DNA from: Cryptomeria japonica
Lineage: Eukaryota > Streptophyta > Pinopsida > Cupressales > Cupressaceae
DNA: 64,000 bases
NCBI RefSeq assembly: GCF_030272615.1
Contig: NC_081412.1
Coordinates: 693,166,083-693,230,082, forward strand
Direction: 5' to 3'
The notes beneath the pieces are model-generated. The model worked only from the letters and a program-made list of their open reading frames with translations, ran no database searches and was not told the DNA's origin. Numbering within the stretch: position 1 is the first letter of the stretch; every line of letters starts with the position of its first letter. Positions 20,763-33,592 of the stretch are shown here, one piece after another. The position numbers were made by a program, and so were the translations under genes.

Positions 20763-23700
20763 ATGTTAGATTTTTATTTGCAAGATGATCATATTTGTGA
20801 TGATTATGAGTTAGATGAAGCTTTAGATGAATTTTTGAAACCTAAATATACCAAACCTTCATTTTACCAAAAACTCATAAACCTTGTTACTATGCCATTT
20901 AGATGTGATGAGAAAGATAAGTCAAATGGTTCCTCTCAAGGGTACATTCCTATCAACTCTTCCACTGAATCTAGTAACATGGTTGTGTTCAATAATCCCC
21001 TCTATGAGGAAATATCTCCTTTTGAATCAAAAGATAAACCTTTTAATAGATATGATCATGCTTTGTGGGATGATGCCCTTGATGCCTTTGTGTCTCCTAA
21101 AAAATGCTCCCTTCATGAGGATCCTTGTGTGCAAGAAGATGACATTATCCCTACAATCCCTAGTGATGGCATTTCCTTTTCCAACAAAATTCCCACTAGA
21201 GATGATGAATTAATGATAAATGCTTACCCTTCTCCTAAAGTTTGTCTTACCCATAAGCATCCCTTAGAGAAAGAAGATGAAATAATAAGCACTTTCCTTA
21301 ATTCTCTCTCCCCTAAAGATCATATTGAACATATTTTGAGGAAAGAGGATGAGTTTAACACATCTATTGATGCTCTCCCTTCTAAGGATGAGGAATTAAT
21401 AAACAATGTTATCTCCTCTCCCGAAATTGACAATACTTTAAACATTCCTTTCAACAACCTCACTATTTGGGATGAACCATTAGAAGAAGGTATAGATTAT
21501 TCTCTACCCCTAGCCAAAGGGGATGAAATCAAGATTGGAAACTCCCTTGATAGTTTCTCCCCTTCCTTGAATCTCAATTATTCTCCCTCTAAAAATAAAG
21601 CATCTCCCTCTCCTCAACTTGGTTCTACTCATAAGGAAACCCTAGTTCAAAGCAAGATGGTTAACATCTCTTTCAAAGATCTCCCTCTCAAAAGTGAGAT
21701 TTTAGAAAGTAATGTTGATCCTTCTCCTAGAGAGTTTATTCCCCATGTAGATCCTTTGATGATAGAGGATGATATGGCCTTTCCTAGTATTATTCTTCCT
21801 ACTAGAACATCAATGCCTATCCCTTGTCTCTCTCCTAAAATTGATTTGATCCGTGATAATATTTTAGTGCAAGAGAAGACTATTAATAATTCTTCCAACA
21901 CTTTTGTTCATTCCTCTAAACCATCCTCAATCAATTTGATACATGTGAATGAGACACCTAACAAACCTCTCTTCACTGTCCAAGGTGCTTGTCCTTCTCA
22001 AAATTCTCAACCTTTAAATAAGCCTATCTTAGTGGTTCAAGGTGGTTATGCTAATGATTCTTTTTGCACTCCTAAGAAACCTATTATTACTGTGCAAGGA
22101 GGTTATTCTTCTAAGAGCCCTTATGAGTATGCTAAGCAACTGACTAGAGAGAGTTATCATGCGGTTGCCCATACCTATAACACAAGAAACAATAGGCAAC
22201 CTAGTCCTCCTCCAGTTATCCCCACTTCGCTTCCTCCTTCCCAACCTATTCTTCCTCAAGCGCCTCGTATTTCACAAATGCTTAGTAAGGACTATGATCT
22301 CATAGAACAACTTAAAGCTACCCCTGCTAAGATATCCCTTTGGGATTTGATCCAAACTTCTTCTGCTCATCATGGAATGTTACAAGATGCCTTGAAAGAT
22401 TTGAATGTTCCTCCACCTAATACATCTAGTAATATAGTGTCTTTGGTTAACTCTGTGATGAATCCTAAAGCTCAAATTGTGTTTACCCAAGATGAGTTGC
22501 CTACTGGTGAAATTCAACAACAATATGATCCCTTGATGATTGTGGTTATCATAAATGACACTGCTATAAGACGAACACTGGTAGATAATGGCTCTGGCCT
22601 TAATGTGTGTAGCATTAATCTATTGCATAAAATGAATGTGGATACATCCCTTATTGAGCCTGACTCTCATCCCATTCGAGGCTTTGACAATGTGGCTAAG
22701 TCTTCATTAGGTATTATCACCTTACCCGTCACAGTGGGACCTGTTACTTTGCCTACTCCTATCCATGTTATGTCGGGAAATTTAACATACAACTTGTTAT
22801 TAGGGAGACCTTGGATTCACAGTATGCAAGCTGTCCCCTCTACATTGCATAAAAAAGTTAAATTCATTTATAACAATAAGACATATACCTTGATAGGTGA
22901 TACTAAACTTCAGGCTTGTTTGCAAACATCTACTTCCAAAGGGAGTTCTTCTAAGCCTTCCTCTTCTAGTAATGACTCTTTGAACAAGATACCTATGGAT
23001 AAATCATCACCCTCTGATAATCAAAATTCTTTGGATGAGCCTAAAGCTCCTGAAGAAGATCCTTCTGGACTTGAGTCTACACATGAAAAGGCTTTTGATC
23101 CTAAGAAGGTTCTCGCAGAAGACGATTGGGGATCTCTTGATTTTAATCCCACCTTTGTAGGTGAATATAGGGTTCCTCCTAGAGATCTTAAAGGTAAAAA
23201 GAAGGAAGAAACTAGAGATCAATCAGTCTTACCTAAATCTATGAGCAATAATTTTGTGGTCGCTTCTCAAAATTCTTCTCCTCACACCTCTAATTATGAA
23301 GAGTTTGATTCTTTGTCTTATGAAAAACCACCTTCTCTTCCTGAAATGGCTGATCGTTATGGTCGTGGTTTTCGCATTTTTGCTAAGCATGGGTATCATG
23401 GAAATGGTTGTGGCACTCATGAACAAGGGATAAAAGTTCCTCTAGAGACTAATTTTCACAATTATGCCTTTGGACTTGGCTATAATCCCTGCAAACGCAC
23501 TAAAGCATCTAAAAGACCATCTCTCAATGTGAATGCTATATTTAGTAGTGATGATGATCTCACTTCAACTAAATCATCTTCTACTTCTATCAACTCTCAT
23601 TCCCCTCATAAGGAAATCTTGGCAATGAACAAATCTCTTTATGAATCCCCTCAAATTTCTAAATCCACTTATGAATCTTTATCTCCTATTCATCATAAAG

Positions 23701-23867
23701 TCCTTTCCTCCAGGGATAAGGCTCTAATAAATTACACTCATCCCTCTTCTAAGAGTTCTTGTGACTTTTCTTCTTCAATTTTATACATGTTTTTGATCTC
23801 ACTTATAGTTGAGCATTTAGCATGTCATATTCAAATACCTCATTCAATCTATCATGTCTTTAAATAA
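20763..23867 (+). CDS. E2 polyprotein: retropepsin plus G-patch-like segment, no reverse transcriptase
   Basis: An uninterrupted 1034-codon frame starting 149 bp after the primer site (MLDFYLQDDHICDDYELDEA). Residues 1-470 are acidic and Ser/Pro-rich, with SPK/SPE-type repeats and three PLFTVQGAC / PILVVQGGY / PIITVQGGY repeats (about 400-450). I see no recognisable gag domain. At about 595-690 is a retropepsin: TLVDNGSGLNVCS (catalytic Asp-Asn-Gly-Ser) and later YNLLLGRPWIHSMQAVPS. At about 870-920 is a Gly-rich G-patch-like stretch, YGRGFRIFAKHGYHGNGCG, followed by GIKVPLE and FGLGYNP. The last 80 residues are Ser-rich with a hydrophobic end (SSILYMFLISLIVEHLA). The protease would act in virus-like particles; the G-patch may bind RNA. 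Intactness in a decayed neighbourhood fits recent insertion. The gene could instead end in a lost pol. Confidence 0.88.
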   Translation: MLDFYLQDDHICDDYELDEALDEFLKPKYTKPSFYQKLINLVTMPFRCDEKDKSNGSSQGYIPINSSTESSNMVVFNNPLYEEISPFESKDKPFNRYDHALWDDALDAFVSPKKCSLHEDPCVQEDDIIPTIPSDGISFSNKIPTRDDELMINAYPSPKVCLTHKHPLEKEDEIISTFLNSLSPKDHIEHILRKEDEFNTSIDALPSKDEELINNVISSPEIDNTLNIPFNNLTIWDEPLEEGIDYSLPLAKGDEIKIGNSLDSFSPSLNLNYSPSKNKASPSPQLGSTHKETLVQSKMVNISFKDLPLKSEILESNVDPSPREFIPHVDPLMIEDDMAFPSIILPTRTSMPIPCLSPKIDLIRDNILVQEKTINNSSNTFVHSSKPSSINLIHVNETPNKPLFTVQGACPSQNSQPLNKPILVVQGGYANDSFCTPKKPIITVQGGYSSKSPYEYAKQLTRESYHAVAHTYNTRNNRQPSPPPVIPTSLPPSQPILPQAPRISQMLSKDYDLIEQLKATPAKISLWDLIQTSSAHHGMLQDALKDLNVPPPNTSSNIVSLVNSVMNPKAQIVFTQDELPTGEIQQQYDPLMIVVIINDTAIRRTLVDNGSGLNVCSINLLHKMNVDTSLIEPDSHPIRGFDNVAKSSLGIITLPVTVGPVTLPTPIHVMSGNLTYNLLLGRPWIHSMQAVPSTLHKKVKFIYNNKTYTLIGDTKLQACLQTSTSKGSSSKPSSSSNDSLNKIPMDKSSPSDNQNSLDEPKAPEEDPSGLESTHEKAFDPKKVLAEDDWGSLDFNPTFVGEYRVPPRDLKGKKKEETRDQSVLPKSMSNNFVVASQNSSPHTSNYEEFDSLSYEKPPSLPEMADRYGRGFRIFAKHGYHGNGCGTHEQGIKVPLETNFHNYAFGLGYNPCKRTKASKRPSLNVNAIFSSDDDLTSTKSSSTSINSHSPHKEILAMNKSLYESPQISKSTYESLSPIHHKVLSSRDKALINYTHPSSKSSCDFSSSILYMFLISLIVEHLACHIQIPHSIYHVFK

Positions 23868-25467
23868 CAGTAATGGCTATTATGTTGCTCATCATTATGT
23901 GACATTGGTAGCTCATTTACTGGGGGCTCATTGTCATTCATGATGGTACAATTTCAAGTGCAATCATATTTTTTGAAGCAACATAATAGCCTAATTTTCT
24001 TGTTCCTATGGGGACAAGAATGATTTCATACATCTCTTCTTTTTCTTATGTCCAAATCTCTCCCTAGAAGATTGTGTAAGTCCTTCTCATTGTCCTTATC
24101 CTTGGGAGGCAATGATCTTTCCTTATTTTTATCTAAGGATCCACTTTTTCCTATTTTTTGGATGGTGTGGACTTTATTACTTGATGTTATGCCTTGTACG
24201 CATTTGTTGTTGTTTGTTCAAGGATTCTCTCTTACAAGAGGACTAAGTCCTTGACTACAACCTCTTTTGCACTTGGTAAAATACATCTATAATGAATTCA
24301 CTCTCCCAATTGGGTTAAAAGGAGCATCATCCTTCATTAAGAATCACTTTCAACTCGCAAAAGAAGAAAGTATTGCATTCTTATTCTCTTCTTTGTCTTA
24401 TTCTAGAAGATGTTATATTTGTCTAAGACAATTCCTCTTGGGGATAGGTGTCCTTTGTACAAAGATCTCTTCTCCTCTAAGGATCTCCTTTACACATACT
24501 ACAAGATATCCCTTTTCAACTATCTCATCCTTGCTTAAAGAGTGCAAAACTCTCTTGCTTGGATCTATGACATTGTTGCATTTTTGGGGTATCTTCTTTT
24601 GTGATGAAGGTAGGTATCCTTGTTCTACTTTGCTTATGACATAAACATTACACTTTTTGAGCAATGGGTCATTCTCGAAACAGACTCTTAGAGCGAGATG
24701 TCACCTTTTTGTACTATACATATACAGGTTGTAGCATACTCGGGCATAGACTCCTATGAGGTGCTTCTAACCTCCCTTACACACACATGCATGAGGTTGA
24801 GTGGAACTAGCAGCATAGGGCTTGACTTTCTCACTCTCCTCCCTTACATGGATCACCTAGACAGACTCTAGGGGCTAGTTTTCCGTGTCCTTTCTCCCAT
24901 GGATCACCTAGACAAGATCTAGGGGTGAGAAGTCCATGTTTTTCTCTCTCACTATTCTTCTCATGGATCACCAATGTGTGTATTCATGCCTTTTTTTTCT
25001 TTCTTTCTCTTTTCATTTTGTTTCCATTTACATCCTTCATCTTGTGTTAGAGAACTCCCAAATCCTCACACTCTTTGTTGTGTTGGAATTGAGATTTAGT
25101 CCTCTTTCTTACCAAATGATTCTCCATTAGTTTTTGATCTCATATCAAATCTTCTTGTGAGCATTTGTCATCAATATTCTTTTACAATTCGAAGTGGTAA
25201 ACATGATACCCTGTTTCAACTCACTAAAATTAGCAAGCCGAAACAGGGGGGGGCATATAGCTACCCTCGAATTTTCATCACCTTCCTTAGTAAGCATTAG
25301 GTGATTTTGTGATCTAACGTGTGTTTTGTAGGGTGCGGTTCCTAACTATGTACTGCAGATACCACTGGGGGCTTCGTTCGACAGACTTATGGATATATCC
25401 TTTTTCAAATAATGTTTACTTTTCTGTACTTTAGCTTGCATATGCACGTAGTGTTCATATGACCGCT
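23868..25467 (+). other. E2 3' noncoding region
   Basis: 1.6 kb without a supported gene. Three spaced copies of CATGGATCACC start at 24847, 24898 and 24962; the first two are followed by TAGACA and CTAGGGG. Frames at 24048-24254 and 24267-24644 show no domain. RT, RNase H and integrase would lie here in an autonomous relative, but no trace of them is visible. Confidence 0.7.
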
Positions 25468-25482
25468 AAAGTGGGGGCTAAA
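25468..25482 (+). promoter_or_regulatory. E2 polypurine tract
   Basis: AAAGTGGGGGCTAAA immediately precedes the 3' LTR; purine-rich with two pyrimidines. Confidence 0.8.
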
Positions 25483-27182
25483 TGTAGCGTCGTAAATTGT
25501 ACGCACTTGCTAGGGTGGTACAATTTCACACCTAGTTTAGCACCCGCCTTGGCGCATTTTGCATTTTGCATTGCATTTCCCCTTTAGCACTTAATTAATT
25601 AAATTAATTAGGTCTAAGGTCCTATTTTATCATCTCCCATATCATAAAGTTGGGCCCTTTCATTAAAGTGTGCCCCTTTCATTTTATTCTTCCAATACAT
25701 CATTTAATCAAAAACCCTAATTAGGTCCTATTTTGAACTTGGGGGCTTGATTTCGGGGGTCAAAACATCTCGAAATCACCTGTAACTTCGGGATTCTCTC
25801 TAAAATCATCATATCTGACAGCCCTGAAAATTTGGTGAAAAGTTGTCGGGACCATGGCGCCCGTGCAACATGGTCCCGGACATTTTTCCCGAAATTTTGG
25901 GAGCACGATCCAATCATAAAATAAAGCTTAACCCTAAGAAATTGGTGGGACATTCAATCTCTAGGTCGGCCAAAATACGAATTTACAACCTAGGGTTTCA
26001 TACATAAAAGCTCTCTTTCCTCATTGGAAAGGATCCGATTTTTGATTTTTAGGACCTCATATGCAGCGAAAGAGCAGATCTTTGAAGACTTCAACAACAT
26101 TCAACATCCATCTATCAAGTATTCATCAATTTCATTCATTCATTTAGGGCTTGGAAGACATTGAAGAACAATAGGAGATTACCGACTGAAGATTGGCTTG
26201 TACTCCTCCCTTGAGGGTTGGGTATGATTTCATGTTGTTTTCATGTCTTTGCATAAGCTTCAATATATCATTTATTCATACTTTAGATCACTTTGCATCT
26301 TGATTTAGAGCATTTACATTATCATTTACAAGCAATTAGGGTTTACTTTCTAGGTTGCTCTAGTTTGCTTTCTTGCATTTAAGGACCTTGCACACACACT
26401 AGGTCTGCACACACAATACATTTTACAATACAACTTGGCTATTCGTGGAGGTGGAAATCACCGAAGCGGGGGTTTGACTAAGGCAAAACCCTATATAGCC
26501 GCCCAAACACCTTTTCAGATATAAGTGCAGGTTTCGGGACTCGGACGACGCTGCAGGTTGCAGATCCGGGAGAAGCAAACTGAGACCGACCTTCCCACCA
26601 AATTTCAGAGAAAAAGACCAGGACAGGGGCGTGGGGCGCCCTAGTCCTGCCAGGACAGGGGCGCTGGGCGCCCTGGTCCCTTCTGGGTGCCCTAGTCCCT
26701 ACTGGGTGCCCTGGTCCCTGGGACAGGGGCGTTGGGCGCCCTGGTCCGACAGCATTTTCAGCATTTTTGACAGCTTTTTCCAAAGTGCAAAAACAGCAGT
26801 TTCCGGAGCAGTTTCAGGGGCAGAATCAGGATAGTGGCGCCCGCGCCCCCGTCCCAAACATTTTCAGTCAGATTTTAACTCTGGGTATGCATTTTCATTC
26901 TTGTCTTATCCTTGTGTTTACAGCTTTCCATCATTTAAGTTCAATTCTGCAATCTTGTCATTAGTTCCTACTTGCATTTTGAGGTTAGGGATTGAACTTG
27001 CATCATTTTATCTTTCAATTTCAACAAGGGAATAGAAATCCTAATAGATATCCCGTGGCTCTCTCTTTCACAAAAAGAAGTAGCCAATTGTGCGATATCT
27101 CTAGGCTCTTTCATATTCCGTAATGTGTGTCAAAAGGTAGGATTAGGGCATGTTAACCTAGTCTCGCTTTTTCCCCTACACA
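25483..27182 (+). repeat. E2 3' LTR
   Basis: 1700 bp copy of 18895-20594, no length differences. It ends CCCCTACACA and is followed by the CAATG duplication. Confidence 0.93.
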
Positions 27183-30100
27183 CAATGGAATCAGAGGTTA
27201 GGACATGTCAGCTTCAGATTGGCAATACCACCACCCTAGTAGACCTTAGAGTTACACCACTTGGATCATCTGACATCTTACTTAGCATGGATTGGCTTTA
27301 TGCCCACAGAGCCAAGATGGATTGCCACCTGAAAGTGATAGAGTGTGAGGATGATTAGGGTTCGCCCATAGTAATCATAGGGATTCAGAGACCCATGTCT
27401 CTTCGTATGATTTCCACAATGCAGCTTAGCGGAGCATGCAAAAGGGATGTCAGCTATTTTCCATCACTATCAGTGATAGAGGGGAAGAGGACAAAAAGGA
27501 AACATTGATTGATGACCATCCTATCCTTAGGGATATTCAGACGTGTTTCCTTCAGAGCTACCGGGGATGCCACCCCATAGAGAGATAGACTTTCATATAG
27601 ACCTTGTACTGGGAGCTGAGCCAGTTTCAAGAGCACCTTATAGGATGACCACAAATGAGCTTAATGAGCTCAAAATGTAGCTTGAGGAACTCCTAGAGAA
27701 GTGTCACATTCATCCTAGTGTATCCCCTTGGGGTGCACTAGTCATCTTCGTGAAGAAGAAGGACGGATTTCTCCAATTATGCATGGATTATCATCAGTTG
27801 AACAAAGTAACCATCAAGAACCAATATCCTTTTCCTAGAATTGATGATTTATTCGACCAACTTTAGGGTGCCAAAGTATTTTCCAAATTGATCTGAAGTC
27901 AGGATACCATCAGTTGAGAATAGTGGAAAGTGATATCCACAGGACTACATTTCACACTAGATATGGCCACTATGAGTTCACCGTGGTTCCATTCGGTCTT
28001 ACGAATGCTCCAGCTATTTTCATGAGCCTCATGAATGGGGTATTCCATACATTTCCTGACCACTTTGTGATTGTGTTCCTTGATGATATATTGATATATT
28101 CTCAGAATGAGAAAGAGCATGAGGAGCACCTGAGACAGGTTTTGCAGTGTTTGAGGGACAATCAGTTGTTTGGTAGTTTTGTCAAAGTGTGCTTTCTTTC
28201 GATCAGAGGTCAATTACCTTGGGCACATTATTTTCGGTGATGGGATCTCAGTAGACCCATCCAAGATCAGAGCTATTATGGATTGGCTAGTGCCAACCAG
28301 TGTGACAGAGGTCAGGAGCTTTATGGGCTTAGCAGGTTATTACCGATGGTTTGTTGAGGGATTCTCTAGAGTCACACATCTTATTACTTCTCTGCAGCAT
28401 AAAAGGAAGAAATTTGAGTGGACAAAGAAGTGCAAGAGGGCCTTTCAGGAACTCACAAAGGCACTTACTAGCGCACCTATCCTTGTAGTACTAGATCCCT
28501 CAGATGACTTCATGGTTTGCACATATGCTTCCCTAGAGGGTTTACGAGCAGTCCTTATGCAAGATGGTAGGGCTATAGCTTTTGAGTCTAGGAAACTTAT
28601 GACTCATGAACTTAACTACCCTACTCATGACCTTGAGCTAGTAGCAGTAGTGCATGCACTTGTGAGGTGGAGACACTTCCATTTGGGTCATCATTTTGAG
28701 CTTCATTCAGACCATCAGAGCCTTCAGTACATATTCACTCAGCCGAACCTTAATGCATGACAGAGGAGATGGATGGAGTTCTTGTGCGAATATGATTTTG
28801 ACGTTCACTACATCAAAGGGAAAGAAAATGTAGTTGCTGATGCTTTGAGTAGGAGATGTCACGAGGTATACACCATATCTATGGGCACGGTTTTGAGAGA
28901 TCGTATACTGCAGTAGTTGCCAGATGATGGATGGTATTTCGAGGTTTGTTAGGTAATACGATCTCAGGATACTCTAGAAGGGAAATATGTGGATTATTTC
29001 TTTGATTCCGATGGACTATTACGCCATAGAGGGCGCATCTATGTACCTTCTTCCTGGGGTTTGCGAGAGCTCATTGTCATAGAGGCTCATAGAGATCCTT
29101 ATGCAGCACATCTCAGAGTTAAGAAGATGCATGCTGACTTGAGACATTTATATCATTCGCCAGGAATGCGGCAGCACATTGCTGAGTTAGTAGCCCAATG
29201 CCTCGAGTGTCAGAGAGTCAAGGCAGAGCACCGCCATCCAGGTGGGCTGCTCCAGTCTCATGCTATACTAGAGTGGAAGTGGGATACTATATCTATGGAT
29301 TTAAGCATTGGTCTTCCTATGTCATCTTGTCACCATGATGCCATCTTGGTGACAATTGACAAGTTGACCAAAGTGGCCCACTTTTCACTAGTTCGGACTA
29401 CCTTCACAGCTCCAGTAGTAGCATAGGTGTTCTTGCAAGACATTGTCAGGCTTCATGGCATCCCACACAAGATTATTTCTAACATGTATTCCCTCTTCAC
29501 TTCTTCCTTTTGGAAGGCATTATAGGCAGCTATGGGCACTAAGCTCAACTTCAGTACAACATATCATCCGGAAATAGATGGTCAGACAAAGAGGGTTAAC
29601 CAGGTGTCAAAGGATATGCTTCACATGTACGTCATGGATCATCAGACTAGATGGGAAGAGTACCTTCCCTTAGTGGAGTTTTCCTTTAACAATGGGCATC
29701 ACACTTCTTTGGGGATGCCACCCTATCAGGCATTATACGGCAGGCCTTGCAGGACACCGTTGAGTTGGGACCGCATAGAGGACAAAGTTGCTATTGGTCT
29801 TGAGATAGTTCAGGATATGGAGAAGTAGGTAGATTTGATTAGGCAGTGTCTTAGAGAGGCACATAATAGACATAAGAAATATGTAGATGCGAAGAGGATA
29901 GACAGTAGCTACCTGGTTGGAGACAGAGTCTTCTTGAGAGTGCGACCGCATAAGAGTCCAATCTATTATGGAAAGGGTTCTAAGCTCGCACCTCGCTTTG
30001 TAGGACCATTTGAGATCCTTGAGAGGATAGGACCAGTTGCCTACCATTTAGCATTGCCACCTAGCCTGTTACGCATCCACGATGTGTTTCATGTATCAGT

Positions 30101-30359
30101 TTTGAGGAAGTATATCTATGATGAGTCTCATATTTTAGATTGGGATGCCTTGCAGGTGGAGTTGGATGGGCAGCTAGCTTTGGAGCCCATTCACATTTTG
30201 GCATGCTAGACGCTGGCCCTTCAAGGTCAAGAGCTAGACCAGGTTAGGGTCCAGTGGGATTGCTATGATGAGGTTATGGCTTCATGGGAGGACACAACAT
30301 GTATGAGATCTGAGTACCCCCATCTTTTTGATGAACTCCATGAGGAAGTTCATGCCTAG
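27183..30359 (+). pseudogene. Chromovirus pol (protease end, RT, RNase H, integrase, chromodomain-like tail), degenerate
   Basis: Resumes the frame cut by E2. Protease end: LGSSDILLSMDWLYAHRAKM (about 27260-27320). Reverse transcriptase at about 27560-28260 has [16 protein letters not shown] and the active-site motif [10 protein letters not shown] (about 28074-28104). Two single-base frameshifts, near 27885 and 28180, roughly cancel. RNase H at about 28500-28860 has IAFESRKLM, then [10 protein letters not shown] and VVADALSRR. The integrase zinc region ends CLECQRVKAEH (about 29200). In the core, one expected catalytic Asp is Asn (IISNMYSLFTS, about 29473). A GPF-type module reads FVGPFEILERIGPVAYHL. 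The tail VQWDCYDEVMASWED with MRSEYPHLF resembles a chromodomain. Eight of nine in-frame stops I noted are TAG. The natural stop is 30357-30359, overlapping the polypurine tract. Confidence 0.9.
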
Positions 30360-30369
30360 AGGGGGAGGG
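30358..30369 (+). promoter_or_regulatory. Chromovirus polypurine tract
   Basis: AGAGGGGGAGGG directly before the 3' LTR; it overlaps the pol stop codon. Confidence 0.9.
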
Positions 30370-33043
30370 TGTGAGGCCCAACCCCAACTCATTCTAGCAT
30401 TTCAGTATTTTTCAGGTTGAGACTATTATGGATGCTTTATTTTATGCATTATGGATTTAGAACTTATATGATTTCATGATTTGGATAACATTGATATATA
30501 TGGATGCTTTATTTATATGCTTTATGCTACAGAACTCTATATGATTCTAGAATAGGATAAATTTGAGATGATATATGTCATTATTGGATTTCCAGGACTT
30601 TACTATGATGATAGAAATAGGATGCATGTTTTATGTATGGATTAAAATTATGAGAATTATGATAATTACTTATGTGAGTTATTTGGATGTAAGATGTATT
30701 GAATTGTTTAAATGTTATATTGTATGCAGAGTGTTTGATGCGTATTCTTATTCATGTGTTTTATATTATATGAGGTTATTTGGAATTACTAATGTGTAAT
30801 TGAGATGTGTAGAAAAATTATCCATGTGACCATGGAAATATTATGGAGAACCAAACCTTGACCTATGTACATTCGTAAAACTAGGGTTTGTCTATTTGGA
30901 GAGACAATACCCATTTGTATCATATTTTATTTGTGAAAGTAAATGTGCATGTGTGTTAAATTGAATTTTGTTAATTTGTGTAAATCCAATGAGAGACATA
31001 ATTTCATGTGTAATTTTGTAAAAGTATTTTTATTGTGTCACTTGACACGTGTTGATTTATGTTTTGATTTCTGAATGGTCTCTTGGAGGGAGTTGTTTAA
31101 CCATAGCTTTTTCAATTAATTTAATGTGGTTCTATATTTTTCTAGGGTAGAAAATATTTGGGGTGGTCAACTTAGGTTTGACCCGAAAATTAACTTCAGA
31201 TGGGTTTAAAAAGGGTTAAATGGACTCCTAGGGCTAGTTTAAAAGTGTTTCCTAAAGCCCATAAGGTATACCTAAGGGCTAGGAGTAATTTTAGGCATGT
31301 ACCAACTCCCACGTGACCATTTAGACACCCTAAAAAGTGGGTTTCCTAAGTTGAGCGAAAATTGAAAATTAGAAGGCATCATCTAAGTTGTTAACTTTCC
31401 TTTTTGATGAGAGATCCCTTTTGATCTCTTTTCCTGACTTTTCCTTTTTCAATTTCAGAAACTTGTGAGAACTCTCACTGAGGTCTTCTTAGGCAAGAAT
31501 GAGAGATTTTGCAAGTAATCACTCACTCTCCATTTTTGGAGACAAGAAATTTTGAAAGAAAAGATAGATTTGGTTTTAGGAAATTGGCTAAGTGTAGAGA
31601 AGCAAGGAATTTATGGAATTGGGCTGCTCATCCTCAACTAATCTAGCATACCTTGGGCAGTTGAAGGTTGGTTAAATTTCTCTTTGTATTGTTTTTATAT
31701 TGCATGTTATGTTGAAAACAATTGCTTGTGTGAAAAGGCTTGTTTCTTGTATTTTCCCCTATGAAAATTTATTTTGTGTTCTACATTTTACTCTTGTGTA
31801 CATTCTATGTTTTGGGTGTAACCAAGGCCTCCTACTCTTGAGAGAGAGGATGGTCTTGTGGGTGGTAGAAGTTTGACAACCCTCGAGTGAGAGGTTCTTG
31901 TTATAAGACTGATCTCAAGGGATATTTATATGACCCCTGTTGCATGGCTTGTTTATACATTTGGGGGTCATAAGGAGGGAAAAAATGGCAAGAATGCCTT
32001 TGGGGGCATAACGATGCGGGGTTATTGTACTTATGAGTTATTTTTGTTGCCATGAGGTGGTTTTGTGTTTTACCATACTTGCAGTCTCCTCAAGGTACTT
32101 GGTCCACTACCACCCTTGAATAGACATCACAATGTGTGGTGCAATGTAGCCTTGGTTGGGAATATGTTTGTGATTGTTTTTCCTTGTTTATTGTGTTTGC
32201 ATGTGTGTAACCTGTCTAGAGATTGGTTCTCCAAGATCAGGGGTGGCTACTAGTTAGCCTAGGCTAGGAGGTAAGCACTCCATGGTCATAGCCTATGATT
32301 TATTTGCAACTTGTTGGAAGAAAGAAATAGGACAAGTAGAAGTGGTTGGAGTTATTTATTGCAGAAAAATATTTGTAAATGTAATTATTATTCTTTGAAA
32401 GTCCTCATTTATTAGAAATGAGAGACCCATTTATAAAAGTGACGATAGTGTCTTGGAAATATGTTTTAAAGAAATGTAATATTTATTTATGCTATTCTGT
32501 AGAAAAGAAATGAGTATTTATGGTTTTATTTTTTCTATAATTCTGAAAAATAACTTTTGTTGTGTATATAATATTTTGAAAAGCAAGAAATTTAATTTAC
32601 TCTTTTATGCATTTAGAATAGAATAAAATAGGAAAGGAATGAAATAGATTTGCATGCATGTAGTAGGCTGGAAATAAAACATTTAGATCTATACATGGAA
32701 GTGCAAAAGTTAGTTTATTTAAATCTGTCATTTTATTTATTTGGAGAAAATAAAATCTAAAAGTTATTATAGTCATATCTAAAGATACATTTTAATATTT
32801 TCTAGATTTAAATAGTTGTTGTTTGAACTTATTTACTTCTGTCAAATTTAATTACTTGCAGAAAATAAATCTAAGGATTAAATAAACTATCTTATTTTAG
32901 TTTTAGCTGCAAGGCATTTAAAATAAAAGGAAATATTTACATTGATTTTTAAAACTGTCGACTTTAACTTATCTGTTAAAATGGTTTTTAAATAAAAGAA
33001 TATGAACATTTATTTTAAAAAGAACCCTAGATTTAATATACAG

Positions 33044-33121
<78 letters not shown>

Positions 33122-33592
33122 TACATATAAATATGTTTAAATCAATTTCATTTAAAAAAAAAACATGTTTATTTATATATAATATATTATAACTTTATTA
33201 AAAAAAATTATTAGTTAAAACAAAAAAAAAAAAAATTAAAAAAAAAATTTATTACCGCTGAAACCATTGTGTTTAGTACATTTGTCAGCACCGCCACTCT
33301 TGTTTCCCACAGTGAGTGGCGCCGGGAACACCCACCATCGCTGCCTCTGGCAATGCTCTCCCCAAACCCACTGTCGAGTTCGCCATGGCTGCCACCCAAA
33401 AATATCTTGGCCCTGCACAGTCCAAAGAAAAGAAAAGAAAACCCTAGCCCTACGATAGTATGAAATAAATAAAAAAGAAAGAAGAGATTTTTAAAATTGT
33501 AGGGCTTTTTAATATTATATATATAATTGAAAATAGGGTTTTCATGATTGATTTACAATAATGAGAAAACATATTTATTTAGATATATGTGA

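Larger units (their letters stand above)
18895..27182 (+). mobile_element. E2: complete non-autonomous LTR retrotransposon with an intact ORF
   Basis: An 8288 bp element with two 1700 bp LTRs of equal length (termini TGTAGCGTCG and CCCTACACA), CAATG duplication, primer site at 20598 and polypurine tract at 25468-25482. It has one uninterrupted 3.1 kb ORF and no reverse transcriptase, RNase H or integrase. LTRs differ at about 30 positions (near 2%) by my count, mostly C/T and G/A transitions. It is most likely a TAT/Ogre-related Ty3/gypsy derivative, judged from the protease and G-patch-like segment, and depends on another element for copying and integration. Confidence 0.93.
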
